In this document: positions 31,863-41,531 of the stretch, one piece after another | How the letters are laid out: every line of letters begins with the position of its first letter | Numbering within the stretch: the stretch's first letter is position 1 | DNA from: Polytrichum commune | Lineage: Eukaryota > Streptophyta > Polytrichopsida > Polytrichales > Polytrichaceae | Length of the DNA: 64,000 bases | NCBI GenBank assembly: GCA_950295325.1 | Contig: OX485803.1 | Coordinates: 12,648,001-12,712,000 of the forward strand | Direction of reading: 5' to 3' | Made by a program: the position numbers and the translations under genes | Notes under the pieces: model-generated | Told to the model about the DNA's origin: nothing | Seen by the model: the letters and a program-made list of their open reading frames with translations, nothing else | Databases searched by the model: none

Positions 31863-34027
31863 TGTGAGCCCAAAAGGGTGCCCACATTTAGTCTTAGACC
31901 CTTGAAACGTTAGTTGATGCACTTTGAAGTAGCATGTTACTTCACAAAAATATAAAAAGAGTGAAATGTTAGTCTTAGAAGTACCATGTTGTAAGAGGCT
32001 AGGATGTGAGTTGTTATTGTGTTTTTACCTTCGGAAGGATTTGAGTGAATGAGGATAGGTAAGGAGAACTTGGATTGAGTAGTTAGTGAGTAGGCTAGTA
32101 CAAATGGATGGAGACAACCAAAGTGACTCAAGAGGCAAGTGCATTCGAATTGGGATGAATGGAGGATCACATGGAGCGCACAAGTGGACCACCTCATCAT
32201 GGCCACTTAATGGGGAAGGCCCAAGGAAGAATGCAAGGTGGAGGATAAGCAAATTCTCAAAGCACCAATCAAACCACGAGTTAAGCATCGTGGTTTGAAT
32301 TAAGTGGTGAGCGACGATTTGGGAAAGTAAGGGGAGAAAGTTATGGCGGCGGAAAGCGAAGGAGGCTAAGTTTGGGTTGAAGCATCCCAAGTTTGGTAAA
32401 GTGTGGTAGGTAGAAAGCCAAGGCTAGTTAAATGTTCGAATTAGGATCCTTGTTGATCATTTGAGGGAGGAAGGCTTAGAAGATAGGATTGGCGCCTACT
32501 AAGTAGGAGGAAATCTCAAGGGCTTATCGTGAGCCTTGAGGGTGCTCACCCCCTCAAGCTTACTATATAATTCCTCATTCTTCCCTCATTCATCCTCTCT
32601 TTCCTTTGTGCTCCAAGGCACCCCACGAGTTATAAGTGTGGGTGTGGGAAGCCATATTGGAGCACATGTGTGTGCTTAGTTTTTAGTTTGAGAGCCAAGG
32701 CTTGTTAGCCTTGAAGAGGGCTTGACCTCTTGGTAGAATTAGTGTTGACGTGAAGGATTTTAAAGTTAATTCATGATTCCAATTTGTGGTACTTAAAGTT
32801 CATGTTTTGAATACACGTGGTTGCAAGTTCCATGTTTAAGAGTTGAACACTTGATGTTGTGATGAGTGCAAAAATATACTTGTGTGGATTAGTTAGTTTT
32901 AGTGAAGTTAGGAAATTCTCTCTCCCCCTCTCCTCTCTAGGATTTTAGGATTTTAGGATTAGAGAAGAATTGTGTGATTAGAAAGGGGTTGTTAGTAGAA
33001 TTAGGGAAATTAGGTAGGAAGATTAGTTAAGGGCTTGAATAATTAGTGAGGTAGTTGGGGATTACAACTACAAAGTTGTGGGTTCATGAAGGAGCTGGGT
33101 TTATGAAGGAGCTGGGTTTGTTTAGTTAGAAAGTAAAGAGCTGGGTTTATGAAGGACCTGGGTTTGTTTAGTTAGAAGCTAAGGAGCTGGGTTCATAAAG
33201 GAGCTGGGTTTATGAAGGAGCTGGGTTTGTTTAGTTAGAAGCTAAGAAGCTGGGTTTATGAAGGAGCTGGATTTATGAAGGAGCTAGGTTTATATAATTA
33301 GAAAGTAAAGAGATGGGTTCATGAAGGAGCTTAGTAGATAGCCTACCTAATTAGCTCATAGACAAGTAGTTAGTTACATTATGCTAGTTAGTGTTATGTG
33401 TGGCTTTCACAAGTAAATGTATTTGAGATTGACTATAGAGAATAGTGTTTTTTTTAACACTTGCATCCTCTCTTTAAAAATAAACCACGTGCACAACTTA
33501 ATGGAGAATGTGGAGCACTCTCGCGATGGCAAGACAAAGGAAGCAAAGACCAAAGGTGCGAGGGAGAGATTGACATAAGTCACATAAGTATTTCTTAATA
33601 CTTAAAGGCTTATGTACGGTATGGAGACACCAAGTGAGACCTCTTATAGTAGCGATACGGAATACACAAGTGATAGTTCAAGTGGTAGTATAGAGTCAAC
33701 GGCACGGACTCCATTTAGGAGAGGGATATCCTTAAGGGCTTGTGTAGCTAAAGCAGCCGGATGGACGTTAGAAGCAAACAAAGACAAAATAACACCCGAG
33801 CATAAGGAGGTTAAAATAACATAGTTAACTTGTGCATTCTCCACATACGTATTGAAATCGTACATTGAGTTGTTAAAAGTGAAATTCCAGTTAAATCCAA
33901 GACCACTTGAAGGGTGAACATTGCACTATGGACTCATCCAAGTCCAAATCCAATACCGCGGAGGAATGTGAGCCCAAACCCACTACTCGGACTACGGACG
34001 CTTAAGGGTGGGGGGTTTGGCCTCACA
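31863..34027 (+). repeat. Gypsy 3' LTR
   Basis: Copy of the 5' LTR with one substitution noted (32274). TATA box at 32564-32570; the LTR-borne small ORF is repeated at 33612-33824. The sequence immediately upstream (31780-31862) has no obvious polypurine tract. The nearest purine-rich stretch, GGAGCAAGAGATG, lies about 40 bp before the LTR. Confidence 0.95.
33612..33824 (+). CDS. Small ORF inside the Gypsy 3' LTR (copy of the 24238 ORF)
   Basis: Identical 70-codon frame to that in the 5' LTR, as expected from LTR duplication. In this position it would be translated only from read-through or downstream transcripts. Confidence 0.45.
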   Translation: MYGMETPSETSYSSDTEYTSDSSSGSIESTARTPFRRGISLRACVAKAAGWTLEANKDKITPEHKEVKIT

Positions 34028-34032
34028 TTTAG

Positions 34033-34457
34033 TGGTTGCATTATGAGATGAAGTTGGGAAGGATTTGTGAGGGACTTGTGGAAAAGGAGGTAATGTTAAG
34101 TTATATAAGTGTTTTTCAATACTTGTATTAAAACTTATGTGCCTCATGGAATCAACACATTATAACCTCAGCGAGGTGTCATGCACCAGTGAAGAATCGA
34201 CAGCCTGAACCAAAGTTGCAAGGGGAAAATCATTGAAGGCATGCGTAGCAAAGGCAGTGGGGTGGACTCTGGAAAAAGCCAATGATGTGTCTATGCACGA
34301 GGTTCACACTAATAAAATGTCATGATTTGAATTAAGTTAGAAACTCATCAAGGTAGAACGTACATCCCATGTTACCACAAGGTTTTATGTTACACATGTG
34401 ATCTCCAAACCTATTACCCGGACTAAGACGCTTAAGGGTGGTAGGTTTGGCCTCACA
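34033..34457 (+). mobile_element. Older Gypsy-type solo LTR, right part
   Basis: Begins after the TTTAG target duplication of the young element (34028-34032). Ends GACGCTTAAGGGTGGTAGG, TTTGGCCTCACA at 34457, matching the young LTR end. No internal region of the older element remains: piggyBac coding sequence lies directly on both sides and rejoins in frame. A single recombined LTR is therefore the simplest reading. It includes a decayed copy of the small LTR-borne ORF (about 34138-34324). Confidence 0.8.
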
Positions 34458-35860
34458 CCATGAACTTGGCATCGGATATGGAAATTTTGACTATCTAGAT
34501 GGATTATCCGATAAAGAAAGGTTTGCGGAGCACATGTGGAATTCGTCGGTATCGTCTATTCCACATATAGAGTGGCGAGGTAGGTCCGAAGGTTTCAAGG
34601 ACGGATTGGGCGGGTTTGAGAGTTTAGAGGAATATTTGATGTTGTTTTGGCCACTAGACATGATGCACAAAATTATATGCATGACGAATTTGTGTGCCGG
34701 TCAATCTAACGGGAAAAATGGCACATTAGGTGGGCCAAAGTGGGTATATTTGACCATGTCCAAATTAAAATCTTGGTTTACAATTGTAATTTTTATGGGT
34801 CTAAAAAAAATTCCAAACCAAAGGTTGCATTGGTCCTCTATTGATGTGTTTCATTTGCGAGAAATTAGCTCTATAATGTGTAGAAGAAGATTTGAGGACA
34901 TATTGAAATGTATACATCTTATTGATAACGACCACATAACTACAAATAAAGATGAACCAAGTTATACCAAAATCGCCAAATGTGAGTGGTTAGTGCGCTA
35001 GCATAATGCGTTGTATTCCTAATATTGGCAACCCGAACAAAACCTTACTATTGATGAGATGATGGTAAAGTATTGCGGGAAATATTCACCTATTAGAAAA
35101 TATATGAAGGCAAAACCACTCAATATGGCATAAAAATTTGGTATTTAGCAAATAGTGTATCAAAGTATATTCAAAAAATGAAAATTTATTGCGGTAAAAG
35201 TGTAGAATGTGAGGGTGAAGATCAAAATACTAGTTACAAAGTGGTGACTAGTTTAATGAGCGGGTTGGAGCACGTGGGACATGTGATCACTTGCGATAAT
35301 TTGTTTACAAGTCCAATTTTATTTTGGGATCTTTTGAAACTCGGTTTCAGAGCTACTGGGACTTATAGAACCAATAGGCGAGGTTGGCCAAGTGCATTGT
35401 TAATTAACAAGGGTAAGGCCGTTAGAGCAGTTCCTCGTGGTACAATGTGGTGGCGAATGCACGCATCACATCAATTGGTCGTTGTCATTTGGCTTGACAA
35501 TAAGCCGGTGACAATTTTTACTACGGTTGTGTCCCCCATAGATGCAACAAATGACATGTTTGTGGGCACATGACATAAAAATGCCGTAAAAGACATCCCT
35601 TGCTCACCCACATTGGTACATTACCAAGACCACATGCGGGGAGTAGATGTTCAAGATCAATTGCGAGGCAAATATTCTGTACAAACACGGGATCACAAAT
35701 GATGGCATAGAATTTTGTTACATTTATTAGATACATCTCTTGTCAATGCATATATTTTGTACCGTGCTCGTATGCAAAGGATGGGTGAAAGTATGATGAG
35801 CCGAATAAAATTTCATTATGAATTGGCCACCAAGATTGTCGCGCACCTCTCCATGAGGAG
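34458..35860 (+). pseudogene. piggyBac transposase pseudogene, 3' catalytic part (DDE_Tnp_1_7)
   Basis: Contains the family blocks in order: IVIFMGLKKIPNQRLHWS, MCRRRFEDILKCIHLIDND, LTIDEMMVKYCGKY (first Asp, codon near 35053), KYIQKMKIYCGK, VITCDNLFTSPILFWDLL (second Asp, 35295), GTYRTNRRGWP, then DHMRGVDVQDQLRGKYS (third Asp, 35645) and HLLDTSLVNAYILYRARM. All three catalytic aspartates survive. Decay: a stop at 34999-35001, a second near 35020, a frameshift between 35060 and 35178 and another near 35573-35600. Homology stops near 35860, where other repeat-like sequence begins. Transposon ends and the expected TTAA target were not found. piggyBac is not one of the usual plant DNA transposon groups. 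Confidence 0.9.
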
Positions 35861-36755
35861 TGCCCGAAACACCATGGGCACAAGGGGGACCCCGGAGTGA
35901 CACCCGGGACTTGTGGCGCCGTTGGTTGTACCATAGTTGTACCCAAGTATTGTAAATCCAGGATCTGAAGGAGACCGAAGTAAACCCACAAATTTGTGTA
36001 AACATTCGCTCCGCTTAGCCATAGACGGAGAAACCCAAGATCCTAGCTTCGTAAGACGAGGCCTCTGGAATAGATTGTAAGAGAGTGGAGCGGAAAACTA
36101 CAGATCGCCGCCTAGTCACCGCGGTACTCTGAGAGAACACAATTGAGACCCTAGTGTTGTAAAGCCCAGAAGATTTGTCTGTGATGTAGTCACATAGCCG
36201 TTCACTGCCCGGACTAGGAGAAAGCTACCAGACGTCTCCACCGAGAGAAGGAACCATAGCAGGTTTCTGTAGAAGATTTGAGCCGATATCCCAGGAAGGA
36301 ACTACTGCCAAATAGACGAATAGAAGAAAACTGATGATTCGAAGAAGCTACTGATCTAAAAAAGAAGCTGCAAATTTGAAGAAGAAGCTGGTCGGTTGCC
36401 CAAAAGATACATACGCGCTGCTAAGGGATCCAGTGCGAGAAAAATTTGTTGACATAGTGGTTGCTGGGAGTCTGCAAACAGACTGGTGCTGCTGAAACCG
36501 AAATCAAATTTGGAGCTGCCGGTCCTGCACCGAATTCAAGAGGTTGTTGGAGGACCACTGCACTACGTGAATTGCTGGTGCTATCAAGGAGCTGCTACCT
36601 GCCGCCGAAGTCGCCGCTACCCGCCGTCGAAGTTGCCGCCGACCTGCCGCCAACTGCCGTTGCCGACGCCACGAATTGCCGCCGGAGTCGCCGCCGGCAC
36701 CTATACCCAGGTAATAATTCTAACTCCCACAAAACACAGTAGCTTTCCACTTATC
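35861..36755 (+). other. Unresolved transposon-like sequence with GC-rich triplet patch
   Basis: The piggyBac homology stops near 35860. What follows resembles plant LTR or leader sequence, with AGTGGTTGCTGGGAG near 36457, but I found no second LTR. Positions 36595-36700 are a GCCGCC/GCCGTC-rich patch that gives Pro/Arg-rich frames in more than one frame; these are low-complexity and not supported as genes. Confidence 0.4.
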
Positions 36756-36965
36756 CACATAGTGCACACACAAACACACATAATTTCACAAATAAAAATC
36801 TCATTCTAGATTATATTAGTTCTTCACTTAGATTGCACACACATAATAGCCCATTAGGCACATAGTGCACACACAAACACACATAATTTCACAAATAAAA
36901 ATCTCATTCTAGATCATATTAGATCTTCACTTAGATTGCACACACATAATAGCCCATTAGGCACA
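36756..36965 (+). repeat. 103-bp tandem repeat, two copies plus start of a third
   Basis: Units begin CACATAGTGCACACACAAAC at 36756 and 36859 and a third starts CACATAGTA at 36962. The two full units differ at only a few positions (for example GATTATATTAGTTC versus GATCATATTAGATC). It lies about 300 bp upstream of the LINE ORF1-like frame, where some LINEs keep promoter monomers; that role is an inference. Confidence 0.8.
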
Positions 36966-38015
36966 TAGTATTTTTAATTCTTAGAAGTAGAAGTAGGCAA
37001 CTTAGTTAGAAATGAGGGTTGCTTATGCAACCAACATTACTCTTGTTCTTTGGCACATAGCCACCTCATATTGGACAAACTCTCATAGTGTAAACTCACA
37101 CACATTACAGGCTTGCTTTTTCCCAAAAATCATCCCAAAAATCATCCCAAAATATCCAAGAAGGCCCACAACTTAATTTGTGGAATGGATTTGAAATAAG
37201 GGTGATAAACTTTATTCTCTCTCCACAACAACTATGTCACTTACTTAGAAATTGTACTTGCCACAGAATGTCTACATCCGCAAATGTTGTTGCCACTACT
37301 AGGAAATTGTTTGAGCAAAAAAATGATAATATGGACATAATGTTGCATGGTCAAAAACGGCAAGTTGGTGTTATGATTGTATCAAGTCAAAAGAAGGCTA
37401 AAGGCAAAGAAATTACACCCCAACGCCCCCCCTTTTGGCTTGGATATCATGCACTTAATGCAATTGCATGTGAAAATGGTGAACCACTAGAACCAACACT
37501 CTCCGTAAGTGAACTTGTCAAATTCGGGATGGTACATGATGAGGCATTGGAACACCTAAAGGTAGACCCCTCCTTTCCATACATTCCCCAAGAAGCTTGG
37601 TCTTCTAAGAGAATAGATGGAAAAGAGGGTGGGCATTTCAATCTCACCCAAGTCCCCTTTGATGGAGGGAAACTATCTTATGAGCGATGAGCAGTGAGCG
37701 GTGAGCGATGAGCAGTGAGCGGTGAGCGGTGAGCAGTAACACATGAGTAATGAGCAGTAACATATGAGCAATGAATCCAAATTTAGTAAAGACACACGGG
37801 TTTAGGGTACACAACCAGAATTTTGACAAATTAATTGTATATTTTTAATTATAAATTGCCATTATTTTAAATGAAGCACACGTGAAAGGGCCCTATTGCC
37901 ATGGATCATTTAAAGCACTTTCAATTCATTGTTGATTTTTATTATAATAATCCAAACCAATACATGTCATTTATTGACATCCTTATACATGTAGTTACAA
38001 CCAACACTTGCACAA

Positions 38016-38138
38016 CTACTCACATTCCACAACACCAGTAAGTTCAAGTAGGTGCATAACCTCATTATACGTATATGTAGGTGCCATAATTGTGAACCAC
38101 TCAAACCGCTCACGGGTTGAATTAAGGCCCACAATCTA
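38016..38138 (-). pseudogene. Duplicated terminal exon of the MULE transposase
   Basis: Minus-strand reading after a TTTTTGTAG acceptor gives IVGLNSTRERFEWFTIMAPT, then YTYNEVMHLLELTGVVECE and a stop. The end of the main gene (38591) is YTYNEVMRLLELVGIVECE. Flanking 3' sequence (37900-38015 versus 38480-38590) is also similar, so a segment of about 200 bp was duplicated in direct orientation. It may serve as an alternative last exon or be an inert copy. Confidence 0.65.
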
Positions 38139-38204
38139 CAAAAACAAAGAAATTAGATATTAGAAATAGTCAATATGTAGGTAGCTACTAGGTTTTGAGA
38201 CATC

Positions 38205-38395
38205 CGCCTGTGGATGCAAGTTGTGTAAGAGACTGGTATTAGGTCTAGATCAATCCGGGTTCGAATCCGGTTGGTTACATTGACTGGTGCTATCCCAAAT
38301 TAAGCTAGTGATAAAGTAGGAATAATCTATAGGCAGATACCAAGAAGAGGTTACTACGCGGATGTGCGTAGAATTTTCTCGATTATTTTTATTTT
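38205..38395 (+). mobile_element. Probable SINE or tRNA-derived fragment
   Basis: GGTTCGAATCC at 38258-38268 is a perfect RNA polymerase III B box. GATGCAAGTTGTGTAAGAGA at 38213-38232 resembles a tRNA A box region at suitable distance. The tail ends in GATTATTTTTATTTTTAG. The rest does not fold as a complete tRNA. It lies between the duplicated terminal exons of the MULE. Target duplications were not resolved. Confidence 0.5.
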
Positions 38396-38590
38396 TAGAA
38401 ACTTGTTATTATTTATTCGTGTAAATCAATCAAACTGCTCATAGTTGGGTCGTAGTCTAAATAAAAATGAAGTTACTGAATCATTTGAAATACTTTTAGT
38501 CCATTGCTAATTTATATTATAATAATCCAAATCAAAACATCCCATTTATTGACATTCAAATATATGTTGCTTAATAGAACATTTGCAATA

Positions 38591-40336
38591 TTACTCACAT
38601 TCTACAATACCAACAAGTTCAAGTAGTCGCATGACCTCATTATAGGTATATGTAGGTGCATGAATGAACTTGTCACTCTCGTAATCCACCTTGCACAAAA
38701 ATCTAAACACATAATAAAGATGTTTACAATACATCAATTTTCCTTTCTTTCCCAATGCATGAGAGGACATTTTCATGAAATCCAGGCATGTGCAATGCGA
38801 GATATCGCCAATTGTGACATGGTAGGTGATATCCAGCTTGGAGACAATGTTGATTATCACTCCAAAGCCCAGATATGGAATGGCAGTGACCCCAACCACA
38901 TAGTAATCTTCCATGAGTCCGGTGCTCTCCCATTTCTTTTTGTGATCCGCCAGCGGTACTGTTGGATTACGACGCACTGTCTTCCCAAACCTGAATGTAG
39001 GGTGGACGTCCGGGTTTGGTGGCGTACAAAAATGCGAGCGAGGAATGGGAAGAGTTGCGATTGTTGAAAGTCTACGACGAGGGGACAATGTCTCCCTCTG
39101 CTGTAGTTGAAATTCAGCATCTTCAAGTGCTAGAACCTCCTCTCTCGATAGATTGGTACCTATCTTCACCAGCCACATGTTGGGTACTATAGGCCAATCC
39201 AACACATATTTCTTCTTACTACCACTCACACAACGCTTGATATCGTCAAGGCAAAACCAAAATTCATACTCCACATTGTTGGGAGAGCAAAATTCCTTCC
39301 TGAGCCCTTTGTATGTTGGAGCAGGTGTGCCATGTTTCCCAATCCGGACTTTGGTATTGCACATAGTCCCTGTAATGGCCTGCAGTGCCCAACATCGTTT
39401 GGCTGAGTTGGGTGGCAATCTTGTAATGTGCCACTTAGAAGTAAGACAAACAGTCTCTAACACAGATGTAGTATGAGCCACACCATGAATTGCAGAACTC
39501 AACGATTCCTCTATACGTTGACGAGTTGTTCGGGTGTTGGGACGAGGAATGAAATAGTTTACTTTGTCAGGTCGATGAAAGTCACAATCAACACCCGGTG
39601 ATAGGTTGAGTTTGCGTTTGGTGGAACCAAAAAACTCTAACCCTTCCAATGTACAATCTTTAGTGTTGACGTCTTCTGCCCTTGGATAAGACTTCGTGGC
39701 ATCAACCAATATTTTTGGATCTCCACACATGGCAACTGTTTTGAATTTTAAGGATCCCGAATAAGGACCTTTACCATCAGACCCCCTTTCAACCATGTCC
39801 GGTAATTTGCAATTTGCATAAAGGCACAGATCATGTCATCCACTGTAGCTTCATATAAACAAGTTATCTTGTTGCCGGATTGTTGGAGCCATTTTTTGTG
39901 TACAGTTTCTGCAAGGTTGCATGTTGGCATTTCCGCACGTTCTTTTATTGTCATATCCTATAGACAACACACAAATATGAGGATAAAAAAATATAAGATA
40001 TATATAATAATGGAAGAAAAATGAATGACATTGAATAATGAATTTTGATATGTACTTACAAATAGCATATGACCACCCCATTGTCTGTAATGAAAGTGCC
40101 AAAAACCCAACCCCTCTAAAAGGCAAGGCGGATCCGGATGACAACCACCAAGAACGAATCACATAATACTTAGTCTCGGTGTCGTCCATGGTTTTCGCGT
40201 CTTTGTAATCCTTGCATATTTGCTTGTGTTGAAACTGCAAGAATAGTTTGATATATTTTTGGGTCACCTTATCCAAGCTCGCAGACCAGTGGAAAAAACA
40301 TGTACGCTTACGTGCAACCATGGAGAAATACGCCAC
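38591..40336 (-). pseudogene. MULE-type transposase with SWIM zinc finger, frameshifted
   Basis: At least two exons: 40336 to about 40062, ending HMLF before a GTAAGT donor, then from about 39959 after a TATAG acceptor to the stop at 38591. The first contains CFFHWSASLDKVTQKYIK and YYVIRSWWLSSGSA. The second has EMPTCNLAETVHKKWLQQSG and DDMICAFMQIANYRTWLKGG, then a -1/+2 frame change at a GGGGG run near 39785. It then runs through 401 codons with CTCLDFMKMS...CKHLYYVFRF, a SWIM C-x-C...C-x-H finger (about 38720-38800), common in Mutator/FAR1-type transposases. The upstream DDE part was not found, so the gene is 5' incomplete as read. SWIM call is firm; transposase role is inferred from element structure. 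Confidence 0.7.
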
Positions 40337-40796
40337 ACAATACGAAAAAAAAGAACAATCTTCTGAGGCGGAGATGGAAGTAGGTTGTACGAACGAAATG
40401 GTAAGAGAATAACTTTAAAATCAAAATAAATTTGGAGGTATGTAATGTATACTATATTGTGCACACCGAGAATACGATTCCAAAGGTATATAGCATGAAC
40501 AAAATGATTTTGTTTTGCATGTTTTAGAGCCAAAAAACAATTAGAGCATCTTAGATTCTTCTAAAATCTTCAAAAAAATAAAGATTTTATGCAGGAAATC
40601 TAACCATATTAAATTCAGTACACTTTGGCAATTTATGTAAAATTGATATCATCTCCAAAAAATCTGAAAACAATTGGAGTAAATGGCAAGGCTATAATCT
40701 ATGCACTTGATTTTTTGCGCAAATAAATTAAAATATTTAAAAATGTTATAGCAACTTCAGAAAGTGATTCAAATCAAGGTGCATTTCTCTTCCAAA

Positions 40797-41360
40797 TGGG
40801 TAGCCGTTAACGGCCACCCTTTCTCTGATGCCAACTTCTGTGTTCTAGTTTAGGGCGGCCATCAACGGCCACCCTTTGTATGATACTAACTTCTCTATTC
40901 TAATTTAGGGCAGCCGTTAACGGCCACCCCTTCTTGGGTTTCGGTCTTTATTTAACAAACATAATTTTTTGAAATAAAATCACATATATACATATATTTT
41001 TTATGTTTGTTCCATCTAAAAGTGTGGCCATTAACGGCCACCCTTGGTTGCATCTCAGATTTATTGGTATATGTGTTTCTTTTTTCATGTATACACTCAT
41101 TTCCGTCATTTTTTGCCCTTCAACAAGGATAGCCGTTAACGGCCACCCTTATTGAAATTTCATATTCTTTTCTATATGTGTTTCTTTCTTCAAATATACA
41201 CCCATTTCCTTATTCTTTTTCCCTTCAACAATGATAGCCGTTAACGGCCACCTTTATTGAAATTTCATATTATTTTCTATATGTGTTTCTTTCTTCATGT
41301 ATACATTCATTTCCTTAATGTTTTATCCTCCAATAAGGGTGGCCGTTAACAGCCAGCCTT
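40797..41360. repeat. Palindromic 24-bp motif in a ~105-bp array (7 copies)
   Basis: GGGTGGCCGTTAACGGCCACCC-like palindromes occur at about 40797, 40853, 40908, 41023, 41127, 41233 and 41337. The first three are spaced about 55 bp, the last four about 104-115 bp. The later units share the spacer ATTGAAATTTCATATTCTTT...ATGTGTTTCTTTCTTC. Each motif is a perfect or near-perfect inverted repeat centred on TTAA. It lies between two divergent genes of the MULE, where a shared control region would be expected. Confidence 0.85.
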
Positions 41361-41531
41361 ATTGAAATTTCAATTTTTTTTGTATATGTGGTTTTTTCTT
41401 ATATATACTCTCACTTTTATAAATGTTTTTGCATATTATTTTAGTTTGCATATGTGATTTATTTCATATGTATATATTTCTTTTAATTTGTTTTTGAGTT
41501 TCATATAGGTGATATTTTTTGTGCTTTAGAT

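Larger units (their letters stand above)
22489..34027 (+). mobile_element. Complete young Gypsy (Ty3) LTR retrotransposon, 11.5 kb
   Basis: LTRs are 22489-24653 and 31863-34027 (2165 bp each, start TGTGAGCCC, end CCTCACA). They lie at a constant offset of 9374 with one difference seen by eye (T at 22900, C at 32274). TTTAG flanks both sides (22484-22488, 34028-34032). Inside are a primer-binding site, a roughly 0.9-kb leader, one 2071-codon gag-pol frame in the order protease, RT, RNase H, integrase, and 83 bp before the 3' LTR. The order and large LTRs fit a chromodomain-less plant Gypsy lineage near Athila/Tat; the lineage is inferred. It is inserted within an older LTR of a related family. 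Confidence 0.96.

Noticed and set aside
36461-36809. Pro/Arg/Ala-rich frames over the GCCGCC patch
   Set aside because: Low-complexity triplet DNA opens more than one frame at once; no domain or splice support.
38205-38290. Functional tRNA gene
   Set aside because: A perfect B box is present but the sequence does not fold into a full cloverleaf, and the anticodon arm is not clear; a SINE or tRNA relic fits better.
40797-41360. CRISPR-like array
   Set aside because: Repeats are palindromic but spacers are themselves repeated and the context is a plant MULE; not a CRISPR.
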